Notes under the pieces: generated by a model
Told to the model about the DNA's origin: nothing
Seen by the model: the letters and a program-made list of their open reading frames with translations, nothing else
Database searches by the model: none
Assembly (NCBI GenBank): GCA_015493215.1
Contig: WGDP01000257.1
Location: 1 to 40,053 of the forward strand
DNA: 40,053 nt
Source of the DNA: Bacteroidales bacterium
Lineage (GTDB): Bacteria > Bacteroidota > Bacteroidia > Bacteroidales > F082
Direction: 5' to 3'
Made by a program: the position numbers and the translations under genes
Shown here: positions 33,281 through 40,053 of the stretch, piece after piece
Layout of the letters: every line of letters begins with the position of its first letter
How positions within the stretch are numbered: the first letter of the stretch is position 1

Positions 33281-34357
33281 ATGAAAAATTTTGTCGCAGT
33301 TTTGTTATTGATACTAGTTGTTGTTTCTTTTTGGGGATGCCCAAACCTTTCTAAATTCAAATATCCGAAAGCCTATTTTCCTGTAACGCCGGTAAATCTT
33401 GATTTCGTTAACTCTGAGTACGATGATTATAATTCAGCTTTGCCTGAAACCCATTACGGCAGGGAGTTAATTTTTTCCTCAAATCGCAATTCTGCGGGTA
33501 ATGATTTTGATATTTATGGCGATAAATTTCATGCTGCCTGGTATATGGAGACGGGAACTTTGCAGGTTGATAACTCTGATTTCTGGCAAAATACTACTTA
33601 TGTTGTTAAGCTGTTGAGGCAGATTGAAAAGGAGGGGGATCAGTTTGCGCCTTATGCCATTGGTTTTGATACAATTGTTAATGATACGGTAACGCGAATA
33701 AATCTGATTGCTTACTCTACGACCGATGGTTCTTACAGCTTTTTCTCGAAGTTTGTTTACAGCCAGTCAACCGATGGAGGAGTAACCAATAGGGTGGAAG
33801 GGCCGACTGAAATCTCATTCCTGGGTGATCCGGTGCGACAGCAATATGTATCCTTTTATGGTAAAGATGTTCTTAGCCTTGATTGGGGGGATAGCAACCC
33901 AAACTTGTTCAGTGAGATGTATTTTGATTACACGAACGAAGGGGGCTCCGATATTGCAAAAATTATTATTCCTGACAGCCTGAATTTTATGCAGTTTCTT
34001 ACTTCCGCAGGCGAATATGAAAAAATTCCGGTAGATATTTTAAACTCTTCATCCAACGACCGTTGTCCATACGTTAACGGGCAGTTCATGGTTTTTACTT
34101 CTGACCGCCCGGGAGGTTACGGTGGTTACGACCTCTATTATTCCCGGTTTGAAAATGGAGAATGGACCGAACCTGTTAACTTTGGCGATAAAATTAATAC
34201 CGAGTTTGATGAGTTTCGACCCTTGGTTGTTCAGGTAACTAATTTTGAAAATGATTTGATGATTTTTTCCTCTGACCGTCCGGGCGGATTGGGCGGATTC
34301 GATTTGTATTATGTTGGAATTCCAAAAATCAACCCGATTGTCTATATTGAAAAGTAA
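33281..34357 (+). CDS. PD40 beta-propeller-like lipoprotein
   Basis: A 358-residue lipoprotein with lipobox SFWG-C20. Three degenerate PD40/WD40-like blades share the pattern S-x-R-x-x-G-G-x-x-x-x-D-x-Y: FSSNRNSAGNDFDIYG near residue 65, TSDRPGGYGGYDLYYSR near 275 and SSDRPGGLGGFDLYY near 331. Such repeats occur in TolB-like and OmpA-linked surface proteins of Bacteroidota. It may act with the preceding beta-rich secreted protein, but this is only proximity. Its last 16 bp overlap the convergent gene at 34342. Confidence 0.8.
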   Translation: MKNFVAVLLLILVVVSFWGCPNLSKFKYPKAYFPVTPVNLDFVNSEYDDYNSALPETHYGRELIFSSNRNSAGNDFDIYGDKFHAAWYMETGTLQVDNSDFWQNTTYVVKLLRQIEKEGDQFAPYAIGFDTIVNDTVTRINLIAYSTTDGSYSFFSKFVYSQSTDGGVTNRVEGPTEISFLGDPVRQQYVSFYGKDVLSLDWGDSNPNLFSEMYFDYTNEGGSDIAKIIIPDSLNFMQFLTSAGEYEKIPVDILNSSSNDRCPYVNGQFMVFTSDRPGGYGGYDLYYSRFENGEWTEPVNFGDKINTEFDEFRPLVVQVTNFENDLMIFSSDRPGGLGGFDLYYVGIPKINPIVYIEK

Positions 34358-34656
34358 ACAGTATTTACATCGGGTTCCCCTGTTAATTTATACCAAAATC
34401 CGTCGGTATAAAAGTTAAGGCACTTTGAAGTGGTATTAAAAATTACCAAACCATTCGCCGGAGTAGTTATGTCATCCCGTTCCTCTTTAGTCATCCTGGG
34501 AGGCAAAAAACTTTTGGTAATGCTCCTTGTCTCCAACATAGCTGACGAATCAGGTTCATCCCCATTAGTACTGATGGAAACCTGTGCTATTACACTATGG
34601 CTTAAGGCAATAGTCATTGCTGCAACAATCACAAAAACTTTTGTAAACTTATTCAT
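34342..34656 (-). CDS. Short secreted protein resembling only the N-terminal domain of larger surface proteins
   Basis: A 104-residue protein. A signal peptide (1-24, ending SVIAQ) precedes SAMLETRSITKSFLPPRMTKEER and GLVIFNTTSKCLNFYTDG. This block is familiar as the N-terminal part of much longer Bacteroidota tail-fibre-like surface proteins, usually written ...S-A-x-L-D-x-x-S-x-x-K-G-F-L-P-P-R-M-T. Here it stops after the W-Y-K-L-T segment, and downstream sequence on this strand is the coding region of another gene. It may be a short stand-alone member or a remnant. Confidence 0.7.
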   Translation of the reverse strand: MNKFTKVFVIVAAMTIALSHSVIAQVSISTNGDEPDSSAMLETRSITKSFLPPRMTKEERDDITTPANGLVIFNTTSKCLNFYTDGFWYKLTGEPDVNTVYFSI

Positions 34657-34763
34657 GGTAGTAAAATTTAATGATTATCCTTGATGAAACTTGTATGATA
34701 AATATAGGAATCATTTTTCGTTAGGTATAATTGCTGCTTCTTTAGATATTAGGTGCTTTTATA

Positions 34764-34791
34764 TAAAAAAAGCAACTATCGTTTAGTTGCT
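34764..34791 (-). terminator. Leftward intrinsic terminator without an obvious gene
   Basis: AGCAACTA (34771-34778) pairs with TAGTTGCT (34784-34791). Only on the minus strand is the stem followed by a T-run (complement of 34764-34770). Confidence 0.7.
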
Positions 34792-34934
34792 ACTAAGATA
34801 CTAATATTTAAAGCTTATTACAAATTTTTTTAATATTGGCCAATGTTCTGACACTTCGGTGCAGCCATTTGTTTATCAAATAATAAACGGATGCCTGCAA
34901 ATAATAAATAACTTACAGCACTTATCCTCCTTAT

Positions 34935-34965
34935 TTTGAAAAAACGTTTATTATTTTTATTTTTG
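34935..34965 (+). promoter_or_regulatory. Consensus promoter for the small secreted protein gene
   Basis: TTTG (34935-34938), exactly 19 nt, then TATTTTTG (34958-34965). It favours the ATG at 35036 (leader about 65 nt) over the upstream in-frame ATG at 35009. Confidence 0.75.
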
Positions 34966-35035
34966 AGCGTGTAAACCCGTTTAATGGCTGAAAGGTCGTA
35001 ATACCGGAATGTTTAATAATTTAAAAGTTAATGTT

Positions 35036-35533
35036 ATGAAATTTACAAAAAGTATTATGGTTTTGATGGGGCTTGCACTAAGCTTTGTCACCTTAATGAG
35101 TTCGCAGTGTAACGGAACCGATAACCCGCCGGATCCTGATTGTTCCGGATATATTCAGGCAACAGCAACAGGCAATGTAAACCAAAGCTACTGTTTCGAT
35201 ACCAACCCTCAGTACGTTTATGATGAAGAAAACGAAAGGGTAAGCTTTAGTGCCACAGTTACAATCGAAGGAGTTATCTATGCCTGCGACTTGTCAGCAG
35301 TTCCTTTTGTTGCAGGTACACAAAATTACTCTTGCGGGCCTGATAATCCCGGTTTTGTTGAGTTGATTTTGCATGGTGAAAACAATGAGTTTTACCAATC
35401 ACAATCCGGTTCACTTATCATTACCGAGGCTGATGCCACCCATTTAAAGGCTACTTTTAATGTGGTAACCAAGGGCTATAATAACGGTAAAACGGTTAAC
35501 CTGCAGGGGAGTGTTAACTATTCGGGTTCGTGA
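35036..35533 (+). CDS. Small secreted protein, unknown function
   Basis: 165 residues from ATG 35036, which gives a clean signal peptide (MKFTKSIMVLMGLALSFVTL then MSSQC). The Cys after SSQ could be lipidated, but Gln at -1 is unusual for a lipobox. The mature part has five further cysteines and a beta-rich C-terminus. That end, SGSLIITEADATHLKATFN then YNNGKTVNLQGSVNYSG, is a pattern seen in small Bacteroidota lipoproteins of the DUF6252 kind. I do not recognise a specific function. An upstream in-frame ATG (35009) would add nine residues. A consensus promoter lies upstream. Confidence 0.75.
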   Translation: MKFTKSIMVLMGLALSFVTLMSSQCNGTDNPPDPDCSGYIQATATGNVNQSYCFDTNPQYVYDEENERVSFSATVTIEGVIYACDLSAVPFVAGTQNYSCGPDNPGFVELILHGENNEFYQSQSGSLIITEADATHLKATFNVVTKGYNNGKTVNLQGSVNYSGS

Positions 35534-35590
35534 TACGTAAATTAGTTTGTCCGTAATTTAATGATACCTATTTGGCAGGCAGGTTGCGCA

Positions 35591-37063
35591 TCACTTTAAA
35601 CTAAACCATCCTTCGATTAGTTTATCGCGATTTTGTTCATTTCGATGAACCCATTCGTTGGTATGTGTGTTGTACGTGTAATCTTTTCTCCATACATCAA
35701 TATTTTCGGCAATTTGTTTGGTAGCATCTATTACCGTGTCAAGTTCGCTATCAGTCATAGTGGGGTGAAGTGAAACTCTAACGAAACCCGGTTTTTCGGA
35801 AAGGTCGCCGGCATCAATTTTTTCGGCAATGCGGTGCGATTCCTCAGGAGTTACGCCCAAAAGAAAATGTCCGTAAGTTCCGGCGCATGCGCATCCGCCG
35901 CGGGTTTGAATACCAAATCGGTCGTTGAGAAGTTTTACAATCAGGTTGTAGTGGATGCTCTCAATAAAAAAGGAAAAGATGCCCAACCGGTTTTTGATGT
36001 TTTGGGCAAGAATGTGCATTCCTTTTATTTTGCCAAAACCCTCAAAAGCTTTTTGTACCAATTCCTCTTCACGCTGTCTGATAAGTTTAGTATCCATTTG
36101 CTCTTTAACCTCAATGGCCATGGCTGTCCGCATAGCCTGTAAAAAGCCGGGTGTTCCTCCGTCTTCACGGAGTTCGATGTCTTCAAAATAGCTGTGTTCA
36201 CCCCAGGGATTGGTCCACTCAACGGTACCTCCTCCAGGATGGTCAGGTACGGTGCGGTTATAGAGGTGTTTGTTGAAAACCATCACACCTGATGAGCCGG
36301 GGCCGCCCAAAAACTTGTGGGGTGAAAAGAAGATGGCATCCAGATGCTCATCGTCCGGTTTGGGATGCATGTTTATATCTACATAAGGTGCAGCACCGGC
36401 AAAGTCAACAAAAGCCAATCCCCCGTGTTGATGCATAATTTTGGCAAGCTTGTGGTAAGGAGGCTCCACACCTGTAACGTTACTGGCGGCTGTAAAAGAA
36501 CCGAATTTTAAATGCCGGTCTTTGTACTTTTCAAGCTGCCTTTGTAACTCGTCAGGATTTACAGAGTTGTCGCTATTGGGTTCAAGTACAACAACATCGC
36601 AAATGGTTTCGAGCCATGAGGTTTGGTTTGAGTGGTGTTCCATGTGAGTAATAAACACCACCGGAATATCCTCTACTTTTAAGCAGTTACCCTGCTCGTC
36701 GAGCCTGGCACAGGCTTTTAAACCCAAAATACGCTGGAACTTGTTAATTACAGCTGTCATGCCGTTGCCGGCCATGATGATTACATCATCTTTGCCGGCA
36801 TTTACATGTTGTTTAATTTTGTGCTGGGCGTAATGGTAGGCTTTGGTCATAAGGGTTCCCGTTTCCGATGTTTCGGTGTGGGTGTTACCTACATAAGGCC
36901 CTATCATGTTTGCTATTCTGTCTTCAATTGGAGCATACAGCCGACCGCTTGCCACCCAGTCGGCATAAATCATTTTTTGTTTTCCGTAAGGCGTTTCAAA
37001 ATATTGTTCGTTGCCAATGATGTTTTTTCTGAACCTTTCAAAATGTTGCTCCAATTTACTCAT
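35591..37063 (-). CDS. Class V aminotransferase-fold enzyme, cysteine desulfurase/selenocysteine lyase-like
   Basis: A 490-residue PLP enzyme. HMEHHSNQTSW and FVDFAGAAPY are the cofactor-stacking and Asp regions, and the Schiff-base lysine K250 lies in SPHKFLGGPGSSG. RGGCACAGTYGH (C391, C393) resembles the mobile cysteine loop of NifS/SufS proteins. The protein is about 80 residues longer than standard SufS, with an extra C-terminal segment. It may act as a desulfurase or a C-S lyase on another substrate. No isc, suf or sel genes are nearby. A ygeY-ygeW pair follows upstream on the same strand after 176 bp. Confidence 0.85.
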   Translation of the reverse strand: MSKLEQHFERFRKNIIGNEQYFETPYGKQKMIYADWVASGRLYAPIEDRIANMIGPYVGNTHTETSETGTLMTKAYHYAQHKIKQHVNAGKDDVIIMAGNGMTAVINKFQRILGLKACARLDEQGNCLKVEDIPVVFITHMEHHSNQTSWLETICDVVVLEPNSDNSVNPDELQRQLEKYKDRHLKFGSFTAASNVTGVEPPYHKLAKIMHQHGGLAFVDFAGAAPYVDINMHPKPDDEHLDAIFFSPHKFLGGPGSSGVMVFNKHLYNRTVPDHPGGGTVEWTNPWGEHSYFEDIELREDGGTPGFLQAMRTAMAIEVKEQMDTKLIRQREEELVQKAFEGFGKIKGMHILAQNIKNRLGIFSFFIESIHYNLIVKLLNDRFGIQTRGGCACAGTYGHFLLGVTPEESHRIAEKIDAGDLSEKPGFVRVSLHPTMTDSELDTVIDATKQIAENIDVWRKDYTYNTHTNEWVHRNEQNRDKLIEGWFSLK

Positions 37064-37239
37064 ATCAATTGTATGTTAAATTTAAACCGTATCTCTTGCT
37101 GACTTTGACAACCCGAAGAAAAAATGGAATGTATTATTAACATGAATTTGTGCCATTCAGGCCTGAAGACAGTAAACGGAGATAGGGTGCTGTTAATTTT
37201 GCTACAATGGGATTCCATTTTGAAAGGTTTTCTAAAATG

Positions 37240-38427
37240 CTAAACACCTACTCTTTTTTTGTTTCTGATAAAAAGTTTTTCCAATACTTCTGCGGGATTT
37301 TCAAACCTGTTGGAAAACATCATGGCAGCAATAATATAGGGTTTAAAACCGGCTTCCACATAGGTGGGAATGCGATATTTTTCAAAAACGGTTTCACTCA
37401 CTTCACCTGCATCACATGATACATCCGTAATATCTGCCGGCAGGCAATGCATGTATAAAGCATCTTGTTGCCTTGTGAGTTTCATTTTTTCTTCATTGTA
37501 TTCCCACTCTTTAAAATTGGCATTTTGTGCCAAACACTGTTTTTCAAGTTCATCGAGACCTTTTGAGTCTCCCTGTTTTAGCAGCTCCGTGCGTTGTTGC
37601 ATTACACTAAAAGGTGCCCAGCTTTTTGGATACACAATATCAGCATCTCGAACAGCCTCTTTCATTGAGTGGCTAATTTTAAAACTACCACCACTTGCTT
37701 TGGCATTGTTGCGGGCAATGTCCACAATTTCAGGAATCAGGTCATAACCTTCGGGATGAGCCAGCTCAACATTCATTCCCATGCGAGTCATCAGTGCAAT
37801 GATACCCTGCGGTACCGAAAGCGGTTTACCGTATGAGGGCGAATAGGCCCAGCTCATAACGATTTTTTTACCTTTCAGCGCTTCCAGCGAGCCGTAGTGA
37901 TGTTGCAGGTGCAGCAGGTCGGCCATGGCTTGTGTGGGATGATCCTGATCGCACTGGAGGTTTACAATACCCGGACGAACCGGTAAAACACCCTGTGCAT
38001 AACCATCATCGAGGGCTTGGCCAACCTCTACCATATATTTATGTCCTTCACCCAAAAACATGTCATCGCGGATGCCTATAAAATCGGATAGAAACGAAAT
38101 CATATTGGCAGTTTCGCGAACTGTTTCGCCGTGTGCTATCTGCGATTTCTTTTCGTCCAAATCCTGAACGGCAAGCCCCAACAGGTTGGCTGCCGAAGCA
38201 TACGAAAAGCGGGTTCGGGTTGAATTGTCTCTGAAAATAGAAATTGCCAGACCTGAATCGAACATTTTAGGGGAGATGTTTTCATCGCGCATTTGCTTGA
38301 GGATGGAAGCAATCTCCAAAACGGCTTTCAGGTCGTCATCACTTTTTTCCCAGGTAAGCAAAAAATCTTTTTTAAAAAGTGCAGGCTTTAGCTGCCGTAA
38401 TAAATTTATTCTGTCGTTTATTTTCAT
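37240..38427 (-). CDS. ygeW: Knotted carbamoyltransferase YgeW
   Basis: 395 residues, with near-continuous similarity to E. coli YgeW (396 aa) as I recall it: DFLLTWEKS, NISPKMFDSGLAISIFRDNS, QIAHGETVRETANMISF, DHPTQAMADL, WAYSPSYGKPLSVPQG, KSWAPF and YMHCLPADI. The carbamoyl-phosphate loop is S69-T-R-T-R73. The true substrate of YgeW is not settled; the gene belongs to the ygeW-X-Y/ygf set linked with anaerobic purine breakdown and selenium-dependent hydroxylases. It is a distant paralogue of PyrB in the same window. It follows ygeY by 12 bp in one operon. Confidence 0.93.
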   Translation of the reverse strand: MKINDRINLLRQLKPALFKKDFLLTWEKSDDDLKAVLEIASILKQMRDENISPKMFDSGLAISIFRDNSTRTRFSYASAANLLGLAVQDLDEKKSQIAHGETVRETANMISFLSDFIGIRDDMFLGEGHKYMVEVGQALDDGYAQGVLPVRPGIVNLQCDQDHPTQAMADLLHLQHHYGSLEALKGKKIVMSWAYSPSYGKPLSVPQGIIALMTRMGMNVELAHPEGYDLIPEIVDIARNNAKASGGSFKISHSMKEAVRDADIVYPKSWAPFSVMQQRTELLKQGDSKGLDELEKQCLAQNANFKEWEYNEEKMKLTRQQDALYMHCLPADITDVSCDAGEVSETVFEKYRIPTYVEAGFKPYIIAAMMFSNRFENPAEVLEKLFIRNKKRVGV

Positions 38428-38439
38428 GTGTTTAAAATT

Positions 38440-39627
38440 TTACATTTCGTACGCAAAGCCTGCATAAAATGCAGAAGCTTTTACCAGATGATCTACAGGA
38501 ACCTTTTCGTTGGGAGCATGTGCCATAACTTCGTTACCGGGGCCAAAGCCGATGGTAGGAATACCATAAACTCCGTTGATAACCACCCCGTTGGTTGAAA
38601 AAGTCCATTTATCTACCAAGGGTTTTTTGCCAAAGAGGTTTTCGTATGCTGATACGCCTGTTTGAACTACAGGATGGTTTTCTTCCATTTTCCATGTGGG
38701 GTAATATTTTTCCATGCCGTATTCAAGGCCGGTATAGGCTTTTTCGCTGTATTGGAGTACTTCCACTTTGGCATTCATATCTTTTACAATTTCTTCAATT
38801 TCTTTCACTGCCGATTCTTTGGTCTCACCCCAGGTAAGGCGTCTGTCGAGATGTATTTTGGCAAAATCGGCCACTGCACACAACGAGGGGGCACCGGTTA
38901 CCATTTGTGAGATGGTTACGCTTCCTTTACCTAAAAACTCATCGTACGCAAGGTGTTCATTAAGTTTTTCTATTTCCAGAGCAGCCCTTGAGGCCATATA
39001 GATGGCATTTTTTCCTCTTTCGGGTGCCGAGCCGTGTGCCGACAAGCCGTAAAAGCTAACCACTATCTCCATTCGTCCGCGATGGCCGCGATAAATATTC
39101 AGGTTGGTAGGTTCGGTGCTGATGGCAAAATCGGGACGGATTTTATCCTCTTCAACAATATATTTCCAAGGCAGTCCGTCGCAATCCTCTTCCATTACAC
39201 TTCCAACAAAATAGACGGTTAAATCTTTGTCAAAGCCAAGCTCTTTTAAAATTCTGCCGGAGGTTACAAACGATGCCGGGCCGCCTTCCTGGTCAACCGA
39301 GCCGCGTCCGTGAACAAAACCATCCTTTACTTCTCCGCTTAACGGGTCAAATTCCCAGGCATCAAGGTTGCCAAAATCCACCGTGTCCATGTGACCGTCG
39401 ATGGCCAGAATTCTTTTTCCGTTACCAATACGGCCAATTACGTTTCCAAGGCCGTCGATAAATACTTCGTCAAAACCGGCCTCTTCCATTTGCCGTTTCA
39501 ATTCCAACTGCACATCCTTCTCTTGCGTGCTCAACGATTTAATTTTCACCAGCTTCGATAAGTTAGAGGCAGTATAGTCTCTATACTTTTCCGAAAGCTC
39601 ATTGATTTTTGCATGTATCTCTTTCAT
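38440..39627 (-). CDS. ygeY: YgeY family M20 metallohydrolase
   Basis: A 395-residue M20-type hydrolase. The dinuclear zinc residues are H79 and D81 (GHMDT), D112 (GSVDQEGG), E146/E147 (MEEDCDG), and later residues in STEPTNLNIYRGHRG. It is of the kind annotated as 'YgeY family selenium metabolism-linked hydrolase'; E. coli YgeY has about 403 residues. The reaction is thought to be peptide- or carbamoyl-type C-N hydrolysis in the purine/ureide pathway, not proven. It is promoter-proximal to ygeW. ygeX, which lies between the two in E. coli, is absent here. Confidence 0.92.
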   Translation of the reverse strand: MKEIHAKINELSEKYRDYTASNLSKLVKIKSLSTQEKDVQLELKRQMEEAGFDEVFIDGLGNVIGRIGNGKRILAIDGHMDTVDFGNLDAWEFDPLSGEVKDGFVHGRGSVDQEGGPASFVTSGRILKELGFDKDLTVYFVGSVMEEDCDGLPWKYIVEEDKIRPDFAISTEPTNLNIYRGHRGRMEIVVSFYGLSAHGSAPERGKNAIYMASRAALEIEKLNEHLAYDEFLGKGSVTISQMVTGAPSLCAVADFAKIHLDRRLTWGETKESAVKEIEEIVKDMNAKVEVLQYSEKAYTGLEYGMEKYYPTWKMEENHPVVQTGVSAYENLFGKKPLVDKWTFSTNGVVINGVYGIPTIGFGPGNEVMAHAPNEKVPVDHLVKASAFYAGFAYEM

Positions 39628-39946
39628 TTCTTTAAATTTTAGCCTGCTAAATTAGTAAAAAAGGGGGTAATGAGTGGCGCTACACCTGTCATATTATTAT
39701 ATTTTAACCAATTGTTATGCTGCTGGCTGTGATGCTTAATTGTTAAAAGTTAATAGTGAATAGTTTACACTATAAGTTCTTTCAGATTTGCAATTTTAGG
39801 TTTGTAATCTCATAGTTCTTGCCTAATTTTCTGCCAAAGGTTATACTGCGAGGTTGAGTTGACACTATCAATTTGGAGTTAATATTTAGTTATGGATATG
39901 GGCATAAAAAAAGCCTTCATGTTTCCATGAAGGCTTTTATAAAAAG
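39628..39946. other. Intergenic region between ygeY and the 5S rRNA gene
   Basis: 319 AT-rich bp. It contains a weak hairpin (ATAGTG ... CACTAT, about 39752-39772), the 5S/rRNA terminator (39909-39938), and no reading frame of note. Confidence 0.6.
39909..39938 (-). terminator. Terminator of the rRNA operon
   Basis: A perfect 13-bp stem: AAAAGCCTTCATG (39909-39921) with 39926-39938 around a 4-nt loop, plus A/T runs. On the minus strand it lies just after the 5S 3' end and is followed by T's. Confidence 0.9.

Positions 39947-40053
<107 letters not shown>

Larger units (their letters stand above)
34657..35035. other. Intergenic region with a leftward terminator and a rightward promoter
   Basis: 379 bp holding a leftward-facing intrinsic terminator (34764-34791) that no leftward gene explains, and a perfect rightward promoter (34935-34965). 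CAAATAATAAA occurs twice (about 34876-34910). No gene is seen. Confidence 0.6.

Noticed and set aside
37240-38427. Ornithine or N-acetylornithine carbamoyltransferase
   Set aside because: Sequence blocks follow YgeW along the whole length, and the gene is paired with ygeY, not with arg genes.

Overview
The window looks like a chromosomal segment of a free-living Bacteroidota bacterium, most likely in or near Bacteroidales/Marinilabiliales. The evidence is: a type IX secretion (T9SS) C-terminal sorting domain on a secreted peptidase; a PorD/DUF4835-type gene inside a recN-coaBC-rpoZ-bamD operon; DUF5606 and MORN/TonB proteins; promoters of the TTTG-N19-TAnnTTTG type used by this phylum; and a 5S rRNA of Bacteroidota type at the right edge. 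Gene density is high. There are no tRNAs, complete insertion sequences, prophage genes or CRISPR arrays.

Layout. 1-5.1 kb: a partial NhaC-type antiporter, a PBP4-type D,D-carboxypeptidase converging on a Tat-exported S66 L,D-carboxypeptidase, and a MORN/TonB protein. 5.2-10.1 kb: a leftward operon bamD-rpoZ-coaBC-porD-recN. 10.1-16 kb: an alpha-oxoamine synthase (serine palmitoyltransferase type), an unrecognised membrane protein, a T9SS-exported M14 carboxypeptidase and dapA. 16-20.2 kb: a metallo-beta-lactamase hydrolase, a GT39-type glycosyltransferase and a nucleotide pyrophosphatase-like lipoprotein. 20.3-24.1 kb: a pyrimidine block (DUF5606 gene, pyrD, leader, pyrB, pyrI, AlbA_2/HTH gene). 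24.1-24.6 kb: a palindrome-rich non-coding tract. 24.6-32.4 kb: a leftward protein-sorting island. 32.5-35.5 kb: small secreted or lipoproteins. 35.6-39.6 kb: a class V aminotransferase and a ygeY-ygeW pair. Right edge: 5S rRNA and its terminator.

Two places stand out. First, pyrB is preceded by a 44-codon reading frame that runs through a strong intrinsic terminator and stops 10 nt before the pyrB start. This has the architecture of the enterobacterial pyrL/pyrBI attenuator. Second, the 24.6-32.4 kb island holds an exosortase-family transpeptidase with Cys, Arg and His in the expected places, a co-operonic membrane partner, and three neighbouring secreted proteins with C-terminal 'motif + TM helix + basic tail' signals. 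Those signals are of two types: P-x-S-x-W-A on two proteins, and P-I-G-G-G on a 79-residue mini-protein. The same window also carries a T9SS sorting domain, so two unrelated C-terminal sorting routes probably operate in this cell.

All family calls rest on reading translated motifs and gene context. No database search was run.
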